This document shows, in pieces, positions 23,382 to 32,863 of a DNA stretch of 64,000 nt. The notes under the pieces were generated by a model. That model saw only the letters and a list, made by a program, of their open reading frames with translations. It ran no database searches and was not told the origin of the DNA. The translations under genes and the position numbers were made by a program. The stretch spans positions 1 to 64,000 of the forward strand of contig CAQZPH010000002.1 of NCBI GenBank assembly GCA_948933715.1, read 5' to 3'. Source of the stretch: an uncultured Eubacteriales bacterium (GTDB lineage Bacteria > Bacillota > Clostridia > Oscillospirales > Acutalibacteraceae). Each line of letters opens with the position of its first letter. The stretch's first letter is position 1.

Positions 23382-24395
23382 TTATATTTTTCTACCTATA
23401 CTTTTACTTACGTTTTTTGCCTCTAAAAACAGCTTTTCATATTCTTTAGGGGTAAGTTGTTGCCGCGCATCTGATATCGCAAATTTAGGGTCATTATGTG
23501 CTTCTATTAAAAGACCATCTGCACCAGCTGCTAAAGATGCAAGTGAAAGCGAGTGGATAAGCGCACTATTTCCTGATGCATGAGATGGATCAACAATTAT
23601 AGGAAGCGATGTTTTGGATTTAACTATTGGTACCGCGGAAATATCTAGAGTATACCTTGTAGCGTTTTCAAAGGTGTTTATGCCCCTTTCGCAAAGCACA
23701 ATATTCCTGTTACCTTCCGCTATAATATATTCAGCTGCACCTAACCATTCTTCTATTTTTGCGCCAGGTGAACGCTTTAAAAGAACTGCGGTATTAGTTT
23801 TTCCTACTGCTTTTAAAAGTTCGAAGTTTTGCATGTTTCGGGCACCTATTTGCAACATGTCACAATATTTTAAGCAGTTATCTAAATACTTCTCAGACGT
23901 AACTTCACTCACTACTTTTAAATTATATTCATCTGCAGCTTGCCTTAACAGTTTTAATCCTTCAAGCTCTAGACCTTGAAAAGAATAAGGGGAAGTTCTT
24001 GGTTTATACGCACCACCTCTTAAAAAGGTTGCACCAATTTCTTTTATAGAACGAGCAATCTGCATTATCTGCGATTCACTCTCTACCGCACACGGCCCTG
24101 CCATCATTACTATTTTATTGCCACCTATTACTTCTTTTCCCACACGTACTTTTAAAGTTTTCTCATCTACTTTTTTATCCAATAAACGCTCCTGTTTTGC
24201 TAAGGGAATACACTTTTCTACTCCTGGTAATGCCTTAAAATCAAAAGTAATAGGTTTGTTTTCTTTTGTGGTAAGATGGATTATTGTATTTTTTCCCTCT
24301 TTTAATTTACTAACTTTAAATCCTTTTTCCTGAAGCAAACCACTCAAACTTATAATATCCTCTTCATTTGCCTCAGGGTTCATGATAATTATCAT
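23382..24395 (-). CDS. aroF: 3-deoxy-7-phosphoheptulonate synthase (DAHP synthase)
   Basis: A 337-residue class I-beta DAHP synthase, first step of the shikimate pathway. The N-terminal ~85 residues are the ferredoxin-like regulatory domain (SLSGLLQEKGFKVSKLKEG). The barrel begins near residue 85 with KIVMMAGPCAVESESQIMQI, then FLRGGAYKPRTSPYSFQGL, AVLLKRSPGAKIEEWLGAAE and IIVDPSHASGNSALIHSL, all active-site elements. No chorismate mutase domain is attached. AGGACAT precedes the ATG. Tail-to-head with the sortase gene upstream, 26 bases apart, so they may be cotranscribed. Confidence 0.95.
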   Translation of the reverse strand: MIIIMNPEANEEDIISLSGLLQEKGFKVSKLKEGKNTIIHLTTKENKPITFDFKALPGVEKCIPLAKQERLLDKKVDEKTLKVRVGKEVIGGNKIVMMAGPCAVESESQIMQIARSIKEIGATFLRGGAYKPRTSPYSFQGLELEGLKLLRQAADEYNLKVVSEVTSEKYLDNCLKYCDMLQIGARNMQNFELLKAVGKTNTAVLLKRSPGAKIEEWLGAAEYIIAEGNRNIVLCERGINTFENATRYTLDISAVPIVKSKTSLPIIVDPSHASGNSALIHSLSLASLAAGADGLLIEAHNDPKFAISDARQQLTPKEYEKLFLEAKNVSKSIGRKI

Positions 24396-24421
24396 TTTTA
24401 TGTCCTTTCCGTTTTAACCTG

Positions 24422-25336
24422 TTATTCTAGTAACCAATCTATCTTTTCATTGTTTAAATCATTCAAAAATCCATTTATCTTAGGTGGAGTTCCACCATGT
24501 TTTCTATAATATGCGCTTGGCATTAAGGGATTAACATTAATACTAGCTTTTTCTACATCAACTTTCGGTGATTCGCCCTCTCTTACTTTTCTTGCTACAA
24601 CTATTGTTCTGAATTCTTTTAACTCATATGAACAAGTATATAGGGTAATTAGCCTATCGTCTTTATTTATATCAACCGGTGTATTTATAAGAGACCTAAC
24701 TTTTACATCGTATATATAATTTAAAAAGCTATCACTATCCTCAAAATCGATCTTTAGAAAATCAAAGACTTCTCCCTGGGCTTTTAAGGTATTAGTCTTA
24801 AATATCGAAATAATTTTCCAGTCTCCTTTTTCAATTAACGTATCAAACATGATAGTGGGTCTACTTTTATAAAAATCTAAATCATTGTATTTTAATAAGT
24901 TTCCAAACATGCTTCCATCTCTCATGTTATGCCCATAAATTATAATGTTTTTTGAAGGATTTTCAATACTACACAGCGACTCTAAAAATATACTACCAAA
25001 CCCACTTTTCGCTTTTTTATAGTTTCTATAAAGATAAAACTCAGGGTCATCTTTTGCTGATTGCAATACAGGATAATCGATTACGGTATCTTTTATCTTG
25101 ATCCAACCTTTTATATCTTCATTTATACCCTTTAAAGCTTCTAAATTACCTCTTATATCACTACCGTTATCGTCCGTTTTATAATAAATACCTTTAAGCT
25201 CATCAAGTGTAGATGTATTCATGTAAGGCTGGATAAAACATATATATATAATAGCTCCCAAACAAAAAATAAACACAATAAAACTTATTAAGAAAAGCGG
25301 TGAGGTTGTTTTTTTTGATTTATAATCCCTATTCAT
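24422..25336 (-). CDS. srtB: Class B sortase
   Basis: A 304-residue sortase. Residues ~14-36 form an N-terminal signal-anchor. The catalytic domain has IIYGHNMRDGSMFGNLLKY (His), TLYTCSYELKEFR (TLxTC with catalytic Cys) and the Arg of EFRTIVVAR. The spacing and the large insert between strands fit class B. It would attach a surface protein to peptidoglycan; no substrate with a sorting signal is in the window. It precedes aroF in a leftward unit that begins with the cysteine desulfurase at 27682. Confidence 0.92.
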   Translation of the reverse strand: MNRDYKSKKTTSPLFLISFIVFIFCLGAIIYICFIQPYMNTSTLDELKGIYYKTDDNGSDIRGNLEALKGINEDIKGWIKIKDTVIDYPVLQSAKDDPEFYLYRNYKKAKSGFGSIFLESLCSIENPSKNIIIYGHNMRDGSMFGNLLKYNDLDFYKSRPTIMFDTLIEKGDWKIISIFKTNTLKAQGEVFDFLKIDFEDSDSFLNYIYDVKVRSLINTPVDINKDDRLITLYTCSYELKEFRTIVVARKVREGESPKVDVEKASINVNPLMPSAYYRKHGGTPPKINGFLNDLNNEKIDWLLE

Positions 25337-25357
25337 ATAAATATCCTCTCTTTATAA

Positions 25358-26527
25358 CTACAAAATTTTTGTTACCTTAATGTTTTCTATGGCATCTTTA
25401 ATTAAACTTTCACAGTCAAGAAGTTCCTCTGCTTTTATCACTTCACTTAAAACCGGTTTGGTTTTAGGATGTTTTGGCGTAAATACGGTGCAACAATCTT
25501 CATAAGGTAAAATAGAAATATCAAAAGTATCTATTTTGCGAGATATTGCAACTATCTCATCTTTATCCATCCCAATTAGTGGTCTAAATATAGGCATATC
25601 TGTTGCAGCATCTGTGCAACGAATTGCACTCATTGTTTGGCTTGCTACTTGACCTAAACTTTCTCCCGTAATTAAAGCTTCACATCTATATTTCTGAGAG
25701 ATCTGTTGTGATACCCTCATCATAAATCTTCTCATTATTATTGTGAATAAATCTTCTGGACATTCATTTTTTATTTTTTCTTGTATTTGGGTAAACGGTA
25801 CTGTAATCATCTCTATTTTTCCACTATATTTTGAAACTTTGTTTAAAAGCGAAATAACTTTTTGTTCTGCTCTAGGACTAGTGTATGGAGGACTTGCAAA
25901 ATGTATTGCAATTAACTCTACACCTCTTTTAGCCATTGTCCATGCAGCTACTGGACTATCTATCCCGCCAGATATAAGTATCGCTGCTCTTCCTCCTGTT
26001 CCAACTGGAATCCCTCCAGCACCTATTAATGATTCACCTCTTATATAAGCACCAAAATCCCTAACCTCCACAGTTACTGTTATATCTGGGTTATGCACAT
26101 CCACTGATATATCAGGAAAACTTTTAAGTATGTATCCCCCAACAAGATTAGATATCTCTGGAGACTGCAGCTCGAACTTTTTATCGCTTCTTTTCGATTC
26201 AACCTTAAATGTTTTTACTTTGGATAACTCTTCTTTTAAATATTCCACTGTAGTTTTCTGTATATCATTAATATCTTTATTACACTGGGCTGCTCTTGAA
26301 TATCTAGAGATCCCAAAAATCTTTTTTACTTTTGTGTTCACTTTTTCAAAATCTATATCGTCATCTTGTGGGATTAAATATATAGTTGATTGTGCATTCT
26401 TTATTTCAAAGTTTCCAAGCGATGATATCCTTTGACGTATTGTTTTGATTAATTTATCTTCAAAGTTTCTTCTATTAAGCCCCTTAAGAACAATTTCACC
26501 TATTTTTATTAATATAACTTCTTTCAT
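25358..26527 (-). CDS. thiI: tRNA 4-thiouridine synthetase ThiI
   Basis: A 389-residue ThiI. N-terminal ferredoxin-like domain, THUMP domain (residues ~60-165), then the PP-loop ATPase with SGGIDSPVAAWTMAKRGVEL and IHFASPPYTSP. It transfers sulfur to U8 of tRNA. The C-terminal rhodanese domain found in E. coli is absent, as in most Firmicutes, so sulfur must come directly from the desulfurase encoded 24 bases upstream. The start ATG is followed by MKEVILIKIGEIVLKGLN, the family's usual N-terminus. Confidence 0.95.
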   Translation of the reverse strand: MKEVILIKIGEIVLKGLNRRNFEDKLIKTIRQRISSLGNFEIKNAQSTIYLIPQDDDIDFEKVNTKVKKIFGISRYSRAAQCNKDINDIQKTTVEYLKEELSKVKTFKVESKRSDKKFELQSPEISNLVGGYILKSFPDISVDVHNPDITVTVEVRDFGAYIRGESLIGAGGIPVGTGGRAAILISGGIDSPVAAWTMAKRGVELIAIHFASPPYTSPRAEQKVISLLNKVSKYSGKIEMITVPFTQIQEKIKNECPEDLFTIIMRRFMMRVSQQISQKYRCEALITGESLGQVASQTMSAIRCTDAATDMPIFRPLIGMDKDEIVAISRKIDTFDISILPYEDCCTVFTPKHPKTKPVLSEVIKAEELLDCESLIKDAIENIKVTKIL

Positions 26528-26551
26528 TTTTTAATTTTCCTTTCAAAAAAA

Positions 26552-27682
26552 CTACCTATGCGCTAAACTATTAATTGCAAGCTTTACGTTTTTTATTAGC
26601 TCATCTATATCTTTACTAGTATTATCTTTAGAAAGACTTACCCTTATAGCTGTATCTATTGCTTTAGAACCTAGCTTTATTTCACCTAAAACACGACTTT
26701 TTTGTCCCTTAGCGCAAGCTGATCCACTAGATACATATATACCTTTTGATGATAAATAATGCAACATTGTTTCAGATTTAATCTTGTTAGTTGAAAAATT
26801 TATAATATAAGGGATCGCGTCATCTCCGGAATTTATTGTTATACCTTCTATCTCTGAAAGTTTTTTTCTTAAATGTTGATTTAAAGCACTGACTTTTGAA
26901 TAGTCTTCTTTTATTTTAAACTGTTCTACAGCTGAGCCAAACCCACAAATAAGCGGTAGGGGTTCGGTTCCCGGTCTTACTTTTTTTTCTTGGCCTCCTG
27001 CATATACAAGGGGGATAATTTTTATGCCTCTTTTTTTATATAGCGCACCTACACCTTTAGGACCATATACTTTATGACCCGATATGCTCATTAAATCAGC
27101 ACCTATTTTGAGAACGTCTATAGGGAGTTTTCCAAAAGCTTGCACTGCGTCAATATGCAATAGTGCTTTTGAATTTTTCTCTTTTATTATACTTTTTATT
27201 TTTTCAACCGGCAAAATTGAACCTACTTCATTGTTTACCATCATAATACTTATAAGTATTGTTTTTTCGTCTATAGAATTATATATCTGATCTTTTGTGA
27301 TATTTCCATTTTTATCAGGTTTTAAATATATTACTTCATAACCCTCTTTTTCAAGTTCCTGCATCGCATTATACACAGAAGAATGTTCTATTGCAGTTGT
27401 AACTATTTTATTTCCGCTTTTTTTCTTTGCTCTGGTAGCGCCAAATATCGCTATATTATTTGATTCTGTTCCCCCAGATGTAAAATATATTTCATTTGAT
27501 TGCGCATTTATTTCGTTTGATATTATGTTTCGGGCTTTTTCCATTTCAAGTTCCGCGCTTATTCCTTTGTCGTGCAAGGATGATGGATTCCCGTAATTTT
27601 CTTTTAGCATTTCTATTATTTTATCAACTGACTCTTTGCAGGGTTTAGTCGTTGATGCATTATCTAAATATATATCCTTCAA
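26552..27682 (-). CDS. Cysteine desulfurase (NifS/IscS type)
   Basis: A 376-residue PLP enzyme that makes persulfide from cysteine. YLDNASTTKPC at the N-terminus, TSGGTESNNIAIFGA, SISGHKVYGPKGVGALY (PLP Lys in SGHK) and SGSACAKGQKS (catalytic Cys) are all present. I start at the TTG at 27682, which has GGGAGAGG upstream and gives MKDIYLDNAST; the ATG at 27727 would add 15 residues. Linked to thiI as in the Bacillus nifZ-thiI pair, so its main job is likely tRNA thiolation. Confidence 0.93.
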   Translation of the reverse strand: MKDIYLDNASTTKPCKESVDKIIEMLKENYGNPSSLHDKGISAELEMEKARNIISNEINAQSNEIYFTSGGTESNNIAIFGATRAKKKSGNKIVTTAIEHSSVYNAMQELEKEGYEVIYLKPDKNGNITKDQIYNSIDEKTILISIMMVNNEVGSILPVEKIKSIIKEKNSKALLHIDAVQAFGKLPIDVLKIGADLMSISGHKVYGPKGVGALYKKRGIKIIPLVYAGGQEKKVRPGTEPLPLICGFGSAVEQFKIKEDYSKVSALNQHLRKKLSEIEGITINSGDDAIPYIINFSTNKIKSETMLHYLSSKGIYVSSGSACAKGQKSRVLGEIKLGSKAIDTAIRVSLSKDNTSKDIDELIKNVKLAINSLAHR

Positions 27683-27994
27683 TGTTAAACCTCTCCCTAT
27701 AAATTCTTTGGAATATACCACAGGCAAAATAATTTATTATGTAAAATACTATGTGCAAATTGATTTTTACTATATCGTTCTACTATTTTTATAAAAAACA
27801 ATTATATTTCTGAGAGCCTTAACATATTTAAATAAATAGAAAACCTTTGGGGAAACTAAATTATAAAAATAGACAGCTGTGATTAGCTTAAAAACGGTAC
27901 ATTTAAAAATGCCTATACATTATAAATTATATACCATACCGTTAAATATTAAAATAGTATTTACACAAAAATATATAAATATAAGGAGAAAAAA
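27683..27994. other. AT-rich intergenic region
   Basis: About 310 bases of very AT-rich DNA between the divergent desulfurase gene and the small ORF at 27995. I see no riboswitch, repeat or convincing palindrome. Promoters for both sides must lie here. Confidence 0.4.
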
Positions 27995-28189
27995 ATGAGA
28001 AAGCTTAGAAAGTCTAAGAAAATAATAAAAATCCTTTTTATTATTATAAACTTTTCATTCTTTTATCTATGTGGATATGCTTTTACAAATACTTACAAAC
28101 AGTATTTGGATTTTACTTATAAAAAAGTAGTTACTCATGCATATAAATACATCTCTGACGTTGAATCAATGTTTTTCTATTATACTTAG
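27995..28189 (+). CDS. Possible small single-pass membrane protein
   Basis: A 64-residue ORF with an excellent AAGGAG site seven bases before its ATG. It reads a basic N-terminus (MRKLRKSKKIIKI), one hydrophobic segment (LFIIINFSFFYLCGYAF), then a short polar tail rich in Tyr and Lys. I do not recognise it. The strong ribosome site and sensible topology favour a real gene; the extreme AT content of the region is the argument against. Confidence 0.5.
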   Translation: MRKLRKSKKIIKILFIIINFSFFYLCGYAFTNTYKQYLDFTYKKVVTHAYKYISDVESMFFYYT

Positions 28190-28432
28190 TATTTTCCACC
28201 TTTTCCACAAGTATATCAACAAAAAAGAATATTTCAAATTGTATAATTCTACAAAAGTTTGCAAAATTCTCCAGAAATATAAAGTAATGTTTAAAAATTC
28301 TTATATTATTTTCAACAAAAAATATCCTCATTATTAGGTGGATAAAATGTTTTTAACATTATACTTGTTTACTTGACAACATAATAAAATTATAATACAT
28401 TTATTTTATAATAACAAAAGGAGATGTTGACT
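28190..28432. other. Intergenic region before rubredoxin
   Basis: 243 AT-rich bases, some TTTTCCACC/TTTTCCACA matches to DnaA-box-like sequence (28192-28208) but no cluster. No terminator is visible for the small ORF upstream. Confidence 0.35.
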
Positions 28433-28591
28433 TTGGATAAATATGTTTGCGATGCATGCGGTTGGTTATATGACCCACAGCGCGGTGACTCTGAAGGAGG
28501 AATTCCGGGGGGAACTCCATTTGAAGATCTGCCTGACGATTGGGTTTGTCCTGTATGCGGTGTGGGTAAAGAAATGTTCACTAAGGAGTAA
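28433..28591 (+). CDS. Rubredoxin
   Basis: A 52-residue rubredoxin: [16 protein letters not shown] and [13 protein letters not shown] supply the four iron-binding cysteines (CxxC twice), with the usual FEDLPDDW between. TTG start at 28433; a TTG two codons earlier (28427) is also in frame but is too close to AAAGGAG. It is an electron carrier, here most likely to the FprA flavodiiron protein encoded 12 bases downstream. The pair forms an oxygen-reducing system. Confidence 0.93.
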   Translation: MDKYVCDACGWLYDPQRGDSEGGIPGGTPFEDLPDDWVCPVCGVGKEMFTKE

Positions 28592-28603
28592 AGGGTAGAA
28601 ACA

Positions 28604-29794
28604 ATGAGTATTGTAAAAGTATCTGATAATATTTATTCTGTAGGTGTGATGAACCCAGCGTTGCGCGTTTTTGATATTGTTATGAAGTCCCCCTTTGGAA
28701 CATCATATAACTCTTATCTTATAACCGGAACCAAAAATGTCTTGGTAGAAACCGTTCATTCAGACTTTTTCGATGAATATATTTATAATGTTGGTTCTTT
28801 AATCGATATTGCTAATATTGACTATATTGTTATGAATCACACCGAGCTTGATCATTCAGGAAGCCTTGCAAAATTATTGGAGATGAATCCAAATCTTATA
28901 GTTATATGCACCGCCGTGGCCCAAAAATATTTAAGATCTATATTAAATCGAGATTTTAAGTGTATCCCGGTTAAAAACGGAGATTCTTTGGATATCGGTA
29001 ACTGTAAATTAAACTTTATTGTAGCTCCTTTACTGCATTGGCCTGATTCCATGATGACATACGTAGAAAATGATAATGTGCTTTTTTCATGCGACTTTCT
29101 CGGTTGCCATTTCTGCGAACCCTCAGGTACTGATGAATCTATTCATTATAAAAATGAATATTTAAATCAATTTAAATATTATTTTAACGGTATTTTTAGC
29201 CCGTTTAAACCTTATGTATTAGCTGGAATTGAAAGAATAAAAGATCTTGCAATTTCTGCTATATGCCCCAGTCACGGGCCTATTATAAATACAGAAATAA
29301 ACGAACGAATAAACGATTACATATCGTTTTGTAATACTCCCGAAAAAAGTAAAAAATCGGTTGCAATTATTTATGCCAGCGCTTATAAGTGCACTCAACT
29401 TTTAGCACAAGCTGCTTTTAATTCTATTAAAGAAAAAACCGATTTTAATCCTATACTAATCGATATTGTTTCAACAGATTTTACTAAAACTGTTGAAAAT
29501 GTGAACCGTTGCGATGCTCTTATCGTTGGTTCGTGCACTATAAACAGAGACGCGCCTAAGATAATTTGGGATGTTTTATCAAGTATAGATGTGATAAACA
29601 TAAAAGGAAAGCCCGCCGGTGCCTTTGGTTCTTATGGTTGGAGTGGCGAAGCTGTAAGTCTTATTAAAGATAGGCTCTGTGGTATTAAATATAATTTTAT
29701 CAGAGACGGTTTTAAAGTGAATTTTATGCCTACAGACGAAGACTTAAATAACATGAAAAGCTATGCTCTTGAAATTGTAAGCAACGTTAAATAA
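28604..29794 (+). CDS. fprA: Flavodiiron protein FprA (rubredoxin:oxygen oxidoreductase)
   Basis: A 396-residue enzyme that reduces O2 (or NO) to water. The N-terminal metallo-beta-lactamase-like domain carries the diiron ligands in MNHTELDHSGS (HxExDH), LLHWPDSM and SCDFLGCHF. The C-terminal ~140 residues form a flavodoxin domain (AIIYASAYKCTQ, GAFGSYGWSGEA) that holds FMN. Length is the family norm. It follows rubredoxin directly and is cotranscribed with it. The active site lies at the domain interface of a head-to-tail dimer in the family. Confidence 0.95.
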   Translation: MSIVKVSDNIYSVGVMNPALRVFDIVMKSPFGTSYNSYLITGTKNVLVETVHSDFFDEYIYNVGSLIDIANIDYIVMNHTELDHSGSLAKLLEMNPNLIVICTAVAQKYLRSILNRDFKCIPVKNGDSLDIGNCKLNFIVAPLLHWPDSMMTYVENDNVLFSCDFLGCHFCEPSGTDESIHYKNEYLNQFKYYFNGIFSPFKPYVLAGIERIKDLAISAICPSHGPIINTEINERINDYISFCNTPEKSKKSVAIIYASAYKCTQLLAQAAFNSIKEKTDFNPILIDIVSTDFTKTVENVNRCDALIVGSCTINRDAPKIIWDVLSSIDVINIKGKPAGAFGSYGWSGEAVSLIKDRLCGIKYNFIRDGFKVNFMPTDEDLNNMKSYALEIVSNVK

Positions 29795-29831
29795 TTTATA
29801 TTTTTTTATAGTCCCTTAAATACATAAAAAT

Positions 29832-29870
29832 AAGGAGAGAGAACGTAGTATACGTGCTCTTTCCTTTTTT
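29832..29870 (+). terminator. Terminator of rubredoxin-fprA
   Basis: Imperfect stem AAGGAGAGAGAACGTA / TACGTGCTCTTTCCTT followed by a T-run, just after fprA and facing the lysozyme gene. Confidence 0.75.
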
Positions 29871-29911
29871 AATGGGTTATAAATCAAAAGTGATTGTTCT
29901 CATAGTGATTT

Positions 29912-31255
29912 TTAATGACAAGATGGACACTCAAAATTATATTTATTTTTGTATCCATCTAAACTATAATCATTATAAAAAAATATTTGCAGTTCTTCTA
30001 TTCTTCTATTTAAAAGACCTTTTATACATTTGCCGGCTGCTTTATGATATAATAAAAACTCATCAGAGAATTCCTTTTTATTTATTGCATCTAAGTCTTT
30101 AACGGTATCAGTTGTTAGTGTTAAATATTCTTTTGCACAAAACCCAATTTTATTGTCAGAGGTTTTTACCTGATACCAAGAATCATTATCCCTATTTAAA
30201 ACAATAACCTTTTCTCCGTAATGCAAAGCTCTTATAATTTTTGCTTTGATATTCGGCTGCATCCGTAAATTTAGTCCCGTATCTGAATTAACCTCTGCAA
30301 CATTTACTTTACTGGGGCTTGGCATATTTAAAATTATTTGGCGCAGATCGGAATTCCTTAACCATCCCGGACCAATATTATAAGTAAAGCTAAGCAGTGT
30401 ATCAAATTGATTCTGCTTTATGTTAACACTATTAACTCTTAAAAAATTATTTAAAAGAATATTATAATTTCCTTTATTTAATTTCTCAACTAGCATTGCT
30501 GTTGCCTCAAATGGTGTTATATCGTTATAAAAAGGTCTTCTCGGAAAAACTAAACAACCATAACCTACATCATAAGAAGAAGATAAAGAGTCCACACTAA
30601 TTTTAGATTTAAACCCTTCTTTTGACTTAATGTAGGCTATGCATCTACCACTTGGAAGCCACGTGCCTTTTCCCGATTTATAATCATTATCTAAATTTAA
30701 AGTTAACTTTTTGTCTTGTATTTCGCACCATTGGTTTTCCTTTAAAATATGAGCTATAATTTTAATTTCTCCATTATAATCTGCATGAAAGTGCCCTTTA
30801 TATATAATATTTTTTCCGTCTGGTATTTGCTCACTTGCGTTAACCTTAAATAAGCCTTTGCTTGTTTCTATTTTAAACATTAAATTCTGGACAGATTCGT
30901 CTGCAATTGCATAAAGACTTAAAGTATCCCCCTTTTTAGGATTGTTGGGTTCATAAGTTAAATATTTTAGTCCCACAGATGGAATAACTTTTATTTTATA
31001 TATTTGTTTATCTTCTTTATTCGTTGATGTACAAAAAGTTTCGCCCACTTCTTGCGCTGTAATTATTCCACCAGAAACGGTTACTATTTTTTCGTCGCTT
31101 GATTGAAGAGAATCACTTTTTAAATCGTCCTTTGAAAAGAAAACGGACTGACCCTTTTGCAAGACGCACTCATTGATTGTTTTCGCATAGGATACATTAG
31201 GTAAAAAAAATACCGTTAATATGAAAACTAAACTAATTATTTTAATTTTTCTCAT
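29912..31255 (-). CDS. Secreted modular lysozyme: Big-like domains, GH24 with inserted SH3b
   Basis: A 447-residue exported protein. Signal peptide at residues 1-24 (ending NVSYA-K). Residues ~27-92 read as a BIG2-like Ig domain (EKIVTVSGGIITAQEVGETF), ~95-190 as a second beta domain. GH24 lysozyme sequence starts near 204 with E213 (SKEGFKSK) and D222 and continues to LLSFTYNIGPGWL and DLRQIILN (~310). An SH3b-like domain (~318-382, LNLRMQPNIKAKIIRALHYG) follows. The typical GH24 C-terminal helix then resumes (YHKAAGKCIKGLLNRRIEEL, ~403-422). The usual catalytic Thr aligns with Asp (SYDVGYG). It should cut glycan strands after binding the wall. Confidence 0.85.
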   Translation of the reverse strand: MRKIKIISLVFILTVFFLPNVSYAKTINECVLQKGQSVFFSKDDLKSDSLQSSDEKIVTVSGGIITAQEVGETFCTSTNKEDKQIYKIKVIPSVGLKYLTYEPNNPKKGDTLSLYAIADESVQNLMFKIETSKGLFKVNASEQIPDGKNIIYKGHFHADYNGEIKIIAHILKENQWCEIQDKKLTLNLDNDYKSGKGTWLPSGRCIAYIKSKEGFKSKISVDSLSSSYDVGYGCLVFPRRPFYNDITPFEATAMLVEKLNKGNYNILLNNFLRVNSVNIKQNQFDTLLSFTYNIGPGWLRNSDLRQIILNMPSPSKVNVAEVNSDTGLNLRMQPNIKAKIIRALHYGEKVIVLNRDNDSWYQVKTSDNKIGFCAKEYLTLTTDTVKDLDAINKKEFSDEFLLYHKAAGKCIKGLLNRRIEELQIFFYNDYSLDGYKNKYNFECPSCH

Positions 31256-31325
31256 TTGTATCTCCCATTGTTTTATCTTTATTCTCGTTTTTTCTATATT
31301 TTTTAGATAAAAAACAAATACAAAT

Positions 31326-31353
31326 TAAAAATGCTATCATAAAACTGATAGCA
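31326..31353 (-). terminator. Terminator downstream of 5S rRNA
   Basis: On the minus strand TGCTATCA / TGATAGCA around a six-base loop, followed by TTTTTAA. It is 13 bases past the 5S 3' end and precedes the lysozyme start. Confidence 0.75.
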
Positions 31354-31365
31354 AAAAAAATAAAA

Positions 31366-31481
<116 letters not shown>

Positions 31482-31527
31482 TTATATGTTTTAATATACA
31501 CTATTTTTTTTAGTCTGTCAATATAAT

Positions 31528-31950
31528 TTAAAAAAAATAAAAAAAATTAGGTCCTGCACTTATATGGCTAGATATAACTACAAGAATTTTATGAATAATA
31601 AAAGCTGCTGTAGCTATTATCAAATTTCTTTTTACTTCGTCACTTATAATTGGCTTTTTCTTCCCCTTATTTATAGGTTGCTTACAAAACATGCACACCG
31701 GAAATTTCTTTGATACAATGTTACCACAGTGAGGGCAACTAATCATTTCTTTTTCCTTTTGATACCTCATAATTATGTATATAACTAAAGGAATCCATCC
31801 AAATATTATAACTAAAATGGCCCATAAACCTGCATTTCTATCTTGATTTTCAGTTGCATCTTTATATACTGCATTTCCTAAAAATCCTTTATATAAAATA
31901 AACATGACAACGTTCATAAGCAGAACACTTACTGCACTCATAAAAATCAT
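31528..31950 (-). CDS. Zinc-ribbon membrane protein, unknown function
   Basis: A 140-residue protein. Two or three hydrophobic segments (about residues 1-25, 43-62, 108-126) flank a cytoplasmic zinc ribbon with CPHCGNIVSKKFPVCMFCKQ (CxxC twice, residues ~72-92). Lys-rich stretches follow. I cannot name the family. GGAGAGG lies ahead of the ATG at 31950. Just upstream of the 5S gene on the same strand. Confidence 0.75.
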   Translation of the reverse strand: MIFMSAVSVLLMNVVMFILYKGFLGNAVYKDATENQDRNAGLWAILVIIFGWIPLVIYIIMRYQKEKEMISCPHCGNIVSKKFPVCMFCKQPINKGKKKPIISDEVKRNLIIATAAFIIHKILVVISSHISAGPNFFYFF

Positions 31951-32169
31951 TTTTTCCTCTCCTTTATCTTTTTTCTAAGATGATTTTACTATAATATTCT
32001 TTTTTTGTCAATTATATCTTATGTCTTCTTTATAAAATTTACTTTATTCATCCTCTTTTAATATTACTCTATAATTTCACTCTTCTTTTAATATCCGTTT
32101 GCACACTCTGCAATTATATAATATTATATTAATAAGATACTTTTTATTATTGCATTGGGGGGTGTCGTC

Positions 32170-32748
32170 ATGATTTTAGATAAAATCGACGATAAACGTT
32201 TATTAATTGCCCTTTCAAGCGAGGATATGGATCTTTTAGACATTACTTTTAAGCAATTAAACTGGAAAAATGATCATTCTAAAGAAATTATAAAAGATTT
32301 ATTGGTTCGTGCGGAAAATGAAATCGGTTTTTCTGCAGACACAAATAAATTTTTAATAGAATCTATTCCGGCGCCAAATGGTTGTTTAATTTTAATTACC
32401 CTACTTTCTAACACCCCAAATAAACCTAGGAAAATTTATAAGATAAAATCTAATATAAAACCTTTTGTTTTTTTATTCAACGACTGCGAAAGTTTATTGC
32501 AAGCCATTGAACGTATTTATGGTAACGGCTTTGTTTTTAATGATAGTTCCCTCGTTGAATTTAAAAATCTTTATTATATAGTCCTTTACCTCACGGGTTC
32601 TATTTCCTCAAGGCTACACGCAATTATAAGCGAATATGGCGAATTCGTTGGTAAAAATAACGTTATTGCCGCGAGAATCTTTGAAAAAGGTAACGTTATT
32701 ATTAAAAGTAATGCTGTTGAAAAATTAGGTAAGTATCTTGTAACTTAA
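32170..32748 (+). CDS. MecA-like ClpC adaptor protein
   Basis: A 192-residue protein with the MecA layout. N-terminal target-binding part (LALSSEDMDLLDITFKQLNW region, then KDLLVRAENEIGFSADTNK), and a C-terminal half with FNDCESLLQAIERI and NLYYIVLYLTG plus SEYGEFV, which match the ClpC-binding half of MecA. MecA delivers substrates to the ClpCP protease; identity of substrates here is unknown. I start at the ATG at 32170, six bases after GGGGGGTG. Divergent enough that the assignment is moderate. Confidence 0.78.
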   Translation: MILDKIDDKRLLIALSSEDMDLLDITFKQLNWKNDHSKEIIKDLLVRAENEIGFSADTNKFLIESIPAPNGCLILITLLSNTPNKPRKIYKIKSNIKPFVFLFNDCESLLQAIERIYGNGFVFNDSSLVEFKNLYYIVLYLTGSISSRLHAIISEYGEFVGKNNVIAARIFEKGNVIIKSNAVEKLGKYLVT

Positions 32749-32757
32749 TATTTATCC

Positions 32758-32810
32758 GGCCGGCCCCTACAACTTTTTATTTTTTAAGGTTAAAGGGGCC
32801 GGCCTTTATT
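32758..32810 (+). terminator. Terminator after mecA-like gene
   Basis: GGCCGGCCCCT / AGGGGCCGGCC (11 bp) with a 25-base loop, then TTTATTT. Confidence 0.75.
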
Positions 32811-32819
32811 TAAATAAAA

Positions 32820-32841
32820 GCAGCGAAATATATTTCGCTGC
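32820..32841 (-). terminator. Terminator after rpe (minus strand)
   Basis: A 22-base perfect palindrome (GCAGCGAAATA / TATTTCGCTGC), followed on the minus strand by TTTTATTT. It lies 23 bases past the rpe stop. Confidence 0.7.
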
Positions 32842-32863
32842 TAACTAATTTTATAAACTTAAG

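Noticed and set aside
28131..28337. Two overlapping 66-codon frames on opposite strands near the small ORF at 27995
   Set aside because: AT-rich chance frames with no ribosome site; both overlap intergenic DNA and each other.
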